A DNA stretch of 5,624 bases from an uncultured Clostridia bacterium (lineage in GTDB: Bacteria > Bacillota > Clostridia > TANB77 > CAG-508): assembly GCA_934130355.1 (NCBI GenBank), contig CAKOXV010000030.1, forward strand, positions 1 through 5,624, given 5' to 3'. Position numbers and translations under genes: made by a program. The notes beneath the pieces are model-generated. The model saw only the letters and a list, made by a program, of their open reading frames with translations. It did not search any database and was not told the DNA's origin. Positions 1 through 5,624 of this stretch are shown here, in pieces (positions within the stretch are counted from its first letter, which is position 1; each line of letters opens with the position of its first letter).

Positions 1-32
1 CAGCAGCAGTATGGCAACAAGTAAATAAATAA
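1..32 (+). CDS. C-terminal end of an upstream paralogue (partial)
   Basis: Reading from base 3, the frame gives A-A-V-W-Q-Q-V-N-K followed by TAA at 30-32. The complete gene downstream ends S-A-A-V-W-E-R-I-N-K-stop. Its last 32 bases (3303-3334) align without gaps to bases 1-32, and in both places the leader repeat begins six bases after the stop codon. This makes it very likely that the window opens on the tail of another member of the same family. Only about ten codons are visible, so nothing can be said about the rest of the protein. The claim rests on a short match, but the match agrees in sequence, frame, stop position and spacing to the leader. Confidence 0.75.
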   Translation, partial: AAVWQQVNK

Positions 33-56
33 GAGAATTATAGTGTGAATTTTATG

Positions 57-92
57 AATTAGATGCTATATGAAAAACTATAGTGTCTAATT
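57..92 (+). promoter_or_regulatory. Leader hairpin, copy 1
   Basis: The arm AATTAGATGCTATA (57-70) pairs with TATAGTGTCTAATT (79-92) over 14 positions with no bulge, closing an 8-base loop. Two of the pairs are U-G and G-U wobbles, which pair only in RNA copied from the + strand; on the opposite strand they would be A-C mismatches. This points to a structure that works in the transcript of the downstream gene. No U-tract follows (the bases after it are mostly A), so it does not look like an intrinsic terminator. Its function is unknown; control of translation, RNA processing or transcript stability are possibilities. Confidence 0.75.
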
Positions 93-98
93 AAAAAA

Positions 99-111
99 TT
101 TACAGTGTAAA
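99..111 (+). promoter_or_regulatory. Palindrome TTTACA-G-TGTAAA, copy 1
   Basis: This is a perfect 6-base inverted repeat around a central G, lying about 10 bases upstream of the ribosome binding site. It overlaps the third TATAGTGT-like box (TACAGTGT, 101-108). It is fully conserved in the second leader at 3400-3412. The symmetry suits a dimeric DNA-binding regulator. A one-base hairpin loop is sterically poor, so an RNA role would need some of the inner pairs to open. Confidence 0.55.
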
Positions 112-121
112 CAAAAAGAAA

Positions 122-129
122 AGAGGTGG
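122..129 (+). promoter_or_regulatory. Ribosome binding site deciding the TTG start
   Basis: AGAGGTGG lies four bases upstream of TTG 134-136, within a long purine run. The reading frame has a stop (TAA at 92-94) upstream and no ATG or GTG start between that stop and the TTG, so TTG is the only initiation codon near this strong site. The same arrangement occurs before the second gene. Confidence 0.85.
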
Positions 130-133
130 AGCT

Positions 134-3100
134 TTGGAACAAATAATAATAAAGAATGGAATAATTAAAAAGTTATTAATAGTAATTGTTATAAGTACAA
201 TGCTATTTAATTATATTCTTCCTTTAAAAGTTGTTTATGCAGATGGTGAGCAAACAATTAGTTTTGAAGAATGGGTAATAAAAGTAACTAATGCTTTAGG
301 AGAACTAAAATGGACGGATGGAGCTGGAGAAGAACATATTGATGACTTTTCTAATTATGACATTATTGATTTTTGGCTTACAGTTAATTATCAAGGCTTA
401 GCAGGAGCAAGAAAAGATGATACAGGAAGAAATGCATTGTTAGAAATATTAGATAGAGCTGTAAATAAAATAAAGTCAGAAAATCCAAATTTAAATGTAA
501 TAAGTGCTCAAGATAGTTTATATGAAAAAATATGTGGGATGTTAGAAGATAATGGAAAAAACATTCAGATTACCTGCAAAAGTGATTATAGTATAACAAA
601 AGTGGATATTTCTAAAATTGATGTAAGCAAGTTTGGAATGAAAAATGAAGAACCAAAAGATGATGGCTCAAAACCAGAAGAAGATGATGTGGAAAAAATA
701 AGTGATGGAATATATAAAGAAAAAAATGGCAGATATTATTGTACAGCAAACATAGCAGGAGAAGTTTGGGATAAAGACTATATATATGGACAGATACAAG
801 AGTATTTTGTATTAAATGTAAGGCTAGATAGAAAAATAAATTGGCCGGAATTATTTGAAAAATATGGTGATGATATAAATAAAATTAAAGTATATTTTGA
901 TGAATTGGGACAAAATGGTAAACCAAAAGACGAAAAAAAGCCTACACGTAAAGATTTGAAAATAGGTATAACACTGGATGAATTAAGAGAACATGAATTG
1001 CAAAGTGGAGAAGAAATTTGGTATAGTGATATTTATAAAGAAAAAACAAAAAAAGAAACACCAGACTTAGGAGGAGCATTGTTAGCTCCAATACTTTCTA
1101 TAGTAAATTTTGTGGCAGATGCAATTGTTGGTGGTTTGGGAAGTGTAATGATGGGAGATGGTTCAGGTTTCCTTGGACTTGGAATACTAAAAAATTCTAA
1201 ACCAAAGTCGAACTATGAAGATACAGTTGACCATAATGTGGATGTAGACTCATTCTTACCATTTAACATTGTGAGTGGAGGTTTAGGATATTCATTTAAA
1301 TACAAGTATCCACATATAAATTATACAACAGAAGAAATATTTGCTGGAAAAGTAGAATTACTTAGTATAGATTTTATAACTGGAAAAAATGCAGATGGGC
1401 AACCAATAAAAAATACAAGTTGGAACAGTATAAGAAAAGTTATATCACAATGGTATCAAGTTTTAAGAATGATAGCAATAATAGGATTTTTATCAGTTTT
1501 AATATATACAGGTATAAGAATTATAATAAGTTCAAATGCAAAGGATAAGGCGAGATACAGAGAGTGGATAATGAACTGGCTGATGGGAATAGCAATTTTA
1601 TTCTCTATGCATTATATAATGGCTTTTATAGTATCAATTAATGGCGAATTAAGTAATGTATTAGGTACATCACTTAGTGGAATACATGTTATACCATCTG
1701 ATAATCCGGGAAATGCTTTTAATACAAACTTGATGGGATTAGTGAGATTTATGGTACAATCTGAAAATCTTTATATAGAAGTAGGATATGAAGTAATGTA
1801 TATAGCATTAATAGTATTTACAATAAAATTTACTGTTACATACATAAAAAGGGTGTTAAATATGGCATTTTTAACATTAATAGCACCAATAGTAGCACTA
1901 ACATATCCAATAGATAAGATGGATGATGGAAGAGCACAAGGATTTGACATGTGGCTAAAAGAATATACATTTAATGCTTTATTACAACCAATGCATTGTA
2001 TATTATATTATGTTTTAGTAGGTTCAGCAGCAAATATTGTAGCAGATAATCCAATATATGGAATTGCAGTATTATTATTTATGACAGAGGCAGAAAGAAT
2101 ACTTAAAAAGATTTTCAGATTTGATAAAGCAAATCCTAAGACTGTTGGAGGATTAACAAATGCTTTTGCTGCAGGAGCAATAGCTTCAAATGTTGTGCAA
2201 AGTGTAGCTAAACTTCAAAAAGGAAATGTAGGAAAAGGTGGAAAAACAGGGTCAGATAATACGCAAAATAATCTTTTAGAAAATCTAAAACCATTAAAAG
2301 ATGGACCTGTAGAATTAAACTTTAATGAAAATTTATTAGATAGTAACAATCTAATTGAAGGAACTACTGCAAATGGAAGTCAAGCAGGTGGAAGTTCAAC
2401 AAATGCAAACTCATCAAGCAGAAGTTTATCAAATAGACCAATAATAACCGGAAATTCAACACGTGAGAATATGGATACTGAGGAAATGCCAAGTGAAAAT
2501 TTACCAATACATGCTCTAAAAGCTGCCAAAGAAAGAAAGGCTATTGGAAGAGGATTACAGCAAGTAGGAAAAAAATTAATTAGACCAATATATGATTTTG
2601 ATAGAAGTAAAGAATATAATGGTAGAAGATTAGTAAGAAGACTAGGAAGCACTGCAAAAAGTGTAGGAAAATTAGCAGTAGGAGCAACATTAGGAACAGC
2701 GGCAGCAGCAGTACAAGCAGGAATAAGTATAACAGATGGAAAATACACTCTAAAAGAAGGAATTGCATCTTTTGCAGCAGGATATGCAGGTGGAAGCAAG
2801 ATGGTTGATGGAGTAGGAAGAGCTGCATCAAGTGTAGCAGGATCATTTAAGGAAGGATATTATGAAGGTGACCAAGAAGCTTTAAGAAAGAAACAAAAAA
2901 GGCAATTTATAGATAATGATGAAGTTTATAAAAAATATAAAAATAAATATGGAGACAAAGCAAAAGATATGCAACAATTAGCAGCAGATAATATGGTTCC
3001 ATATGGATATACAGATGTAAAAGAACAATTTAAGATACAAAAAATGGCTGATGAAATTGTTAAGAAAAATGATAAATATGATAGTTATAAGGATGAGAAA

Positions 3101-3334
3101 AAGAAAGAGTATATGAAAAGGGCGATAAAACAAGCAAGAAATACGAAAGAATTTATAGATAGTCCTGGAATAAAAGAAATAGTGCATGACCCAAGTAAGC
3201 AAGAAGATTATATAAAAGCAGAGATAAAATCAAGAGGAATAAATGATGAAAACTCTGCAGAAGCACAAAAAATTAAAAAAGGTTATGAAAATGCATTTAA
3301 TTCAGCTGCTGTATGGGAACGAATAAACAAATAA
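134..3334 (+). CDS. Large polytopic membrane protein, probable VirB6/TrbL-like type IV secretion (conjugation) channel subunit with a secreted N-terminal region
   Basis: The protein has 1066 residues and starts at TTG behind a strong ribosome binding site. A signal peptide covers about residues 11-36 (hydrophobic run, likely cut after V-Y-A). Residues 37-310 form a soluble, probably extracellular region with an acidic, Lys/Asp/Glu-rich linker near 170-190. A Gly-rich hydrophobic stretch (314-342) is followed by probable membrane spans near 440-466, 480-503, 548-571, 574-592 and 612-635; a further short hydrophobic run lies at 640-652. Positive residues after spans 1 and 3 (SNAKDKARYREW, YIKR) and after 652 place the C-terminus inside. 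The tail has a Ser/Asn/Gly-rich linker (about 745-766), a basic stretch, two Ala/Gly-rich segments (843-868, 876-905) and a Lys/Glu-rich helical end. N-out, five spans, C-in is the VirB6 topology, and such proteins help form the inner-membrane DNA transfer channel. The family call is inference; a pore or a surface adhesin of unknown type remains possible. The membrane core closely matches the next gene. Confidence 0.9.
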   Translation: MEQIIIKNGIIKKLLIVIVISTMLFNYILPLKVVYADGEQTISFEEWVIKVTNALGELKWTDGAGEEHIDDFSNYDIIDFWLTVNYQGLAGARKDDTGRNALLEILDRAVNKIKSENPNLNVISAQDSLYEKICGMLEDNGKNIQITCKSDYSITKVDISKIDVSKFGMKNEEPKDDGSKPEEDDVEKISDGIYKEKNGRYYCTANIAGEVWDKDYIYGQIQEYFVLNVRLDRKINWPELFEKYGDDINKIKVYFDELGQNGKPKDEKKPTRKDLKIGITLDELREHELQSGEEIWYSDIYKEKTKKETPDLGGALLAPILSIVNFVADAIVGGLGSVMMGDGSGFLGLGILKNSKPKSNYEDTVDHNVDVDSFLPFNIVSGGLGYSFKYKYPHINYTTEEIFAGKVELLSIDFITGKNADGQPIKNTSWNSIRKVISQWYQVLRMIAIIGFLSVLIYTGIRIIISSNAKDKARYREWIMNWLMGIAILFSMHYIMAFIVSINGELSNVLGTSLSGIHVIPSDNPGNAFNTNLMGLVRFMVQSENLYIEVGYEVMYIALIVFTIKFTVTYIKRVLNMAFLTLIAPIVALTYPIDKMDDGRAQGFDMWLKEYTFNALLQPMHCILYYVLVGSAANIVADNPIYGIAVLLFMTEAERILKKIFRFDKANPKTVGGLTNAFAAGAIASNVVQSVAKLQKGNVGKGGKTGSDNTQNNLLENLKPLKDGPVELNFNENLLDSNNLIEGTTANGSQAGGSSTNANSSSRSLSNRPIITGNSTRENMDTEEMPSENLPIHALKAAKERKAIGRGLQQVGKKLIRPIYDFDRSKEYNGRRLVRRLGSTAKSVGKLAVGATLGTAAAAVQAGISITDGKYTLKEGIASFAAGYAGGSKMVDGVGRAASSVAGSFKEGYYEGDQEALRKKQKRQFIDNDEVYKKYKNKYGDKAKDMQQLAADNMVPYGYTDVKEQFKIQKMADEIVKKNDKYDSYKDEKKKEYMKRAIKQARNTKEFIDSPGIKEIVHDPSKQEDYIKAEIKSRGINDENSAEAQKIKKGYENAFNSAAVWERINK

Positions 3335-3358
3335 CGCATCTATAGTGTGAATTTTATG

Positions 3359-3393
3359 AATTAGATGCTATATAAAAAATATAGTGTCTAATT
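3359..3393 (+). promoter_or_regulatory. Leader hairpin, copy 2
   Basis: Arms 3359-3372 and 3380-3393 are identical to those of copy 1, again giving 14 pairs with two G-U wobbles. The loop is seven bases and differs from the eight-base loop of copy 1. Sequence change confined to the loop while the arms stay fixed is what selection on a stem would give, although two copies are too few for a covariation test. Confidence 0.75.
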
Positions 3394-3399
3394 AAAAAA

Positions 3400-3412
3400 T
3401 TTACAGTGTAAA
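3400..3412 (+). promoter_or_regulatory. Palindrome TTTACA-G-TGTAAA, copy 2
   Basis: It is identical to the palindrome at 99-111 and sits at the same place relative to the hairpin (six A residues between them) and the ribosome binding site. It is a candidate operator or RNA element shared by the members of the array. Confidence 0.55.
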
Positions 3413-3421
3413 TAAAAGAAA

Positions 3422-3429
3422 AGAGGTGG
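3422..3429 (+). promoter_or_regulatory. Ribosome binding site for the second large gene
   Basis: AGAGGTGG lies four bases before TTG 3434-3436, the same sequence and spacing as in copy 1. The frame has a stop (TAA at 3413-3415) just upstream. An in-frame ATG at 3455 is an alternative start but has no comparable site before it and would remove the basic N-terminal residues of the signal peptide. Confidence 0.85.
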
Positions 3430-3433
3430 AATT

Positions 3434-5624
3434 TTGAAAAGAATTTTTAATAATATGCTAGTAAATAAAATGTTTCTAGTACTAATTATAATTGTATTAT
3501 TGTTTGAATATTTTTTACCTATTAAGATTTATGCAAGCACAAGTGTAGCAGAGGATTTACAAAATTTTTTACAAAATAATGATTTCGGAACACCAACAAT
3601 AAGTGTTACAAAATGTCAAGAGATAATTAATGAAATAGAAAAAGCTGATAGTAGAAATAAAGTAACTAGTGGAAAAGATGAAAACGGCGATATTGTTATT
3701 TACATAAATGTAACAGAAAAATATATAGTAAAAAATGCATTTAATAAAGTAGTAAAAGAAAATATGGGAGATTATATTGAAGCAAATTTTTATGATTATT
3801 TTGTTGTAAATGTAAATCCAATAAAAGATGAAACAGACAATAAAACAAATGAAAATAATAGTGTTGCACAAGCTTTGCAAACCATATTAAATGACAATGC
3901 TTCAACTCTTGGAAAATACAATACTACATTAAGTCAATGTGAAAAAATTATTAGTAGAATAGAAAACTCAGATAGTCGAAACAAGGTAACTGTTAGTAAT
4001 GGAGTTATTAAAATAGCTTCAATATCAACAAAGACAGTAGAGGATGCTTTTCAGTATGCAGGAGGATATGAACAAAGTATAGCAGAACTTATTGCATCAA
4101 ATAATTATTCATTTTTTACTGTAGATATTATTGATGCTAATAGTATCCCAGATGGAAAAGAAGATACTAGAACAGATGAACAAAAAATTATAGATGCTAT
4201 TGTTTCAAAATATCCATCAATTTCACCAGAAAGTGCAAGAATTATTGTAGAAAATGATAAATATGAAGTAACAAAAGATGAAGAAGGAAATATTACAGAT
4301 ATAAAACTAAATTTGACTCAAGATGAAATGAATGCATATGGAATTTCAGATAAAGCCCAAGGAGAAGTTTATAAAGAGCAAAAAGAAGATAGTGTAGACA
4401 TAGGAGGAATACTATTATCCCCAGTCTTTGCTTTAGTAAACTTTGTAGCAGATGCTGTGGTAAGTGGTATTGGAAGTGTAATGATAGGAAAAGGCTCTGG
4501 TGTTTTGGGAACAGGAGTTTTGTCAGACACTAAACCAACTGAATTAAATTACGAAAACACAGATACACATGAGATAGATATGAGTTCATTTAAGAACTTG
4601 AAAAAAATCCAATATCCACATATAACGTATACACCAGAAGAAATATTTTCTGGAAACGTAGATATACTTAGTATAGATTTTATTTCAGGAAAAGTTTATG
4701 ACAAAGATACTAATGCATTAAGAGATAATAAAAATGATGGTTGGAAAAATATAAGAAAAGTAATATCACAATGGTATCAAATTTTAAGAATGATAGCTAT
4801 AATTGGATTTTTATCAGTCTTAATATATACAGGTATAAAAATTATAATAAGTTCAAATGCAAAAGACAAAGCAAAATATAAAGAATGGATAATAAATTGG
4901 CTTATTGGAGTCACAATATTGTTTTTTATGCATTATATAATGGCATTTACAGTATCATTTAATAGAGAATTTAGTAATTTGGTAAGTAAGGCATCTAATG
5001 GAATACATGTTGTACCAATAAGTAATGAAGGAAGTTCTTTTGATACAAACTTGATGGGATTAGTAAGATTTATGATACAATCTCAAAACTTTTTTATAAA
5101 AATAGCATATGAAACAATGTATATAGCACTAATAGTATATACAATAAAATTTACTGTTACATACATAAGAAGAGTATTGTATATGGCATTTTTAACATTA
5201 ATAGCACCAATAGTAGCATTAACATATCCAATTGATAAAATGAATGATGGCTCAGCACAAGGATTCAACATGTGGTTAAAAGAATATGTATTTAATGCTT
5301 TGTTACAACCGATGCACTGCATATTATATTATGTATTAGTAGGTTCAGCAATAGACGTTGCAGCTAATAATCCGATTTATGGAATTGTTGTATTAGCATT
5401 TATGTCACAAGCAGAAAAAATATTTAAGAAAATATTTGGATTTGATAAAGCAAATCCAGGAACAGTTGGAGGAATGACAGATGCTTTTGCTGCTGGAGCA
5501 ATAGCAGCAAATATTGCAAAAATGGCTAAATTTTCAAAGAGTGCTTTAAAAGGTGGAAATGCAGGAGGTAATGCTCAAAATAATCTTTTAGATAATGTAA
5601 AACCATTAGAAAGTGGATCAATTG
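3434..5624 (+). CDS. Second VirB6/TrbL-like membrane protein with duplicated ectodomain (partial, runs off the window)
   Basis: The frame is open for 730 codons from TTG 3434 to the end of the window without a stop. Residues 1-34 are a signal peptide (basic start, hydrophobic run 13-29, likely cut after I-Y-A). The exported region to about residue 312 contains two similar domains (about 37-136 and 143-240) and a shorter, possibly related third unit (about 249-305). A Gly-rich hydrophobic stretch follows at 324-352, then probable membrane spans near 448-473, 487-510, 554-577, 581-599 and 619-641, with a further short hydrophobic run at 646-658. From residue about 312 onward it is collinear with the first gene, very closely so from 394 on (for example SSNAKDKAKYKEW, FMHYIMAF, NALLQPMHCILYY, FDKANPGTVGG). 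The visible tail reaches the N-N-L-L-D-N-V-K-P-L motif that opens the C-terminal region of its neighbour, so some 330 residues are probably missing beyond the window. The role is presumably the same as that of the first gene, with a different outer domain. The type IV secretion assignment is inference. Confidence 0.9.
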   Translation, partial: MKRIFNNMLVNKMFLVLIIIVLLFEYFLPIKIYASTSVAEDLQNFLQNNDFGTPTISVTKCQEIINEIEKADSRNKVTSGKDENGDIVIYINVTEKYIVKNAFNKVVKENMGDYIEANFYDYFVVNVNPIKDETDNKTNENNSVAQALQTILNDNASTLGKYNTTLSQCEKIISRIENSDSRNKVTVSNGVIKIASISTKTVEDAFQYAGGYEQSIAELIASNNYSFFTVDIIDANSIPDGKEDTRTDEQKIIDAIVSKYPSISPESARIIVENDKYEVTKDEEGNITDIKLNLTQDEMNAYGISDKAQGEVYKEQKEDSVDIGGILLSPVFALVNFVADAVVSGIGSVMIGKGSGVLGTGVLSDTKPTELNYENTDTHEIDMSSFKNLKKIQYPHITYTPEEIFSGNVDILSIDFISGKVYDKDTNALRDNKNDGWKNIRKVISQWYQILRMIAIIGFLSVLIYTGIKIIISSNAKDKAKYKEWIINWLIGVTILFFMHYIMAFTVSFNREFSNLVSKASNGIHVVPISNEGSSFDTNLMGLVRFMIQSQNFFIKIAYETMYIALIVYTIKFTVTYIRRVLYMAFLTLIAPIVALTYPIDKMNDGSAQGFNMWLKEYVFNALLQPMHCILYYVLVGSAIDVAANNPIYGIVVLAFMSQAEKIFKKIFGFDKANPGTVGGMTDAFAAGAIAANIAKMAKFSKSALKGGNAGGNAQNNLLDNVKPLESGSI
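3542..3841 (+). repeat. Ectodomain repeat unit A of the second gene (residues about 37-136)
   Basis: Landmarks are S-V-A-E-D-L-Q near the start, K-C-Q-E-I-I-N-E-I-E with Cys 61, D-S-R-N-K-V-T at 72-78 and a terminal hydrophobic strand Y-F-V-V-N-V at 122-127. All recur about 105-108 residues later in unit B. The pattern suggests two helices followed by strands. No known domain is recognised. Confidence 0.75.
3860..4153 (+). repeat. Ectodomain repeat unit B of the second gene (residues about 143-240)
   Basis: It matches unit A through S-V-A-Q-A-L-Q, Q-C-E-K-I-I-S-R-I-E with Cys 169, D-S-R-N-K-V-T at 180-186 and the strand F-F-T-V-D-I at 227-232. The codons for the shared D-S-R-N-K-V-T differ at synonymous positions (AGA/CGA, AAT/AAC, AAA/AAG), so the duplication is not recent. 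One Cys at the equivalent position in each unit could allow a disulphide between units or between subunits; this is speculative. Confidence 0.75.

Larger units (their letters stand above)
39..136 (+). repeat. Leader repeat, copy 1 (upstream of first complete gene)
   Basis: This intergenic block recurs at 3341-3436 with about four substitutions and two single-base indels over 98 positions. Its first 33 bases are identical in both copies. It begins six bases after the preceding stop codon and ends at the TTG start of the next gene. It contains, in order, a TATAGTGT box (39-46), a hairpin (57-92) whose 3' arm starts with a second TATAGTGT box (79-86), a palindrome holding a third variant box TACAGTGT (99-111), and a purine-rich ribosome binding site. 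There is no reading frame in it. It is probably a 5' untranslated or promoter region duplicated together with the gene and then kept under selection. Confidence 0.93.
3341..3436 (+). repeat. Leader repeat, copy 2 (between the two large genes)
   Basis: This is the second copy of the block at 39-136. It starts six bases after the TAA of the first large gene and fills the whole gap to the next start codon. Differences from copy 1 lie mainly in the hairpin loop, the A-rich spacer before the ribosome binding site and the four bases before the start codon. Both hairpin arms, the palindrome, all three TATAGTGT-like boxes and AGAGGTGG are unchanged. No intrinsic terminator separates the two genes, so the leader may be transcribed through from the gene upstream as well as, possibly, from a promoter of its own. 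Confidence 0.93.

Noticed and set aside
64..72. Extended -10 promoter (TG-C-TATATG) in the leader, with TATAAA at 3371-3376 in copy 2
   Set aside because: No acceptable -35 hexamer was found at 16-18 bases upstream, and a start point some seven bases downstream would remove the 5' arm of the conserved hairpin. It remains possible but is not supported enough to list.
2380..3202. Open frames of 74-139 codons on the opposite strand within the first large gene
   Set aside because: They lie opposite a well-supported gene with signal peptide, membrane spans and a paralogue, and their translations are low-complexity Leu/Phe/Ile-rich runs expected from reading AT-rich coding DNA backwards.
3335..3393. 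Intrinsic terminator after the first large gene
   Set aside because: The stem is AT-rich with only two G-C pairs and is followed by A residues instead of a T-tract; the same structure precedes the first gene, so it behaves as a leader element.
39..3436. The leader repeats as mobile element ends, attachment sites or a CRISPR array
   Set aside because: There are only two visible copies, 3.3 kb apart, each at the same position relative to a paralogous gene, with no transposase, target duplication or short regular spacers. Gene duplication explains them.
3569..5322. Opposite-strand frames at 3569-3880 and 5083-5322
   Set aside because: They are shadows of the second large gene, which is open on the + strand throughout; they have biased hydrophobic composition and no convincing ribosome binding site was noticed.
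134..5624. Mycoplasma-type genetic code, considered because of the low G+C
   Set aside because: All tryptophans in both large frames are encoded by TGG and no in-frame TGA is present.

Overview
The window is AT-rich DNA (about 30% G+C by eye) from a bacterium with strong purine-rich Shine-Dalgarno sites, AGA as the favoured arginine codon, and TGG for tryptophan with no in-frame TGA. This fits a low-G+C Firmicute, probably a Clostridia-like or gut Bacilli-like organism, using the standard bacterial code rather than the mycoplasma code. The species cannot be named from this sequence.

Layout: everything lies on the + strand and forms a tandem array of one gene family. Bases 1-32 are the last codons of an upstream gene whose C-terminus (A-A-V-W-Q-Q-V-N-K-stop) matches the end of the next gene (A-A-V-W-E-R-I-N-K-stop) at the same distance from the following repeat. 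Bases 39-136 are a leader repeat that ends at a TTG start. Bases 134-3334 encode a 1066-residue membrane protein. Bases 3341-3436 are a second, about 94% identical copy of the leader. Bases 3434-5624 are the first 730 codons of a second large paralogue that runs off the window. At least three tandem copies are therefore indicated, two of them with a visible start.

Both proteins have a signal peptide, a secreted N-terminal region of roughly 270-280 residues, a polytopic membrane core and, in the complete copy, a long Gly/Ala- then Lys-rich C-terminal tail. The membrane core is strongly conserved between copies, while the secreted region is largely different and in the second copy contains an internal domain duplication. 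The topology (N-terminus outside, about five membrane spans, C-terminus inside) resembles VirB6/TrbL-type channel subunits of type IV secretion or conjugation systems. That assignment is an inference from architecture and motif memory, not from a search.

The most unusual features are the array itself (a constant membrane core carrying variable ectodomains) and the leader before each visible copy. The leader holds a 14-bp stem closed with two G-U wobbles, a 13-base palindrome and three TATAGTGT-like boxes. The first box can also pair with the 5' arm of the stem, so the leader could in principle fold in two mutually exclusive ways.
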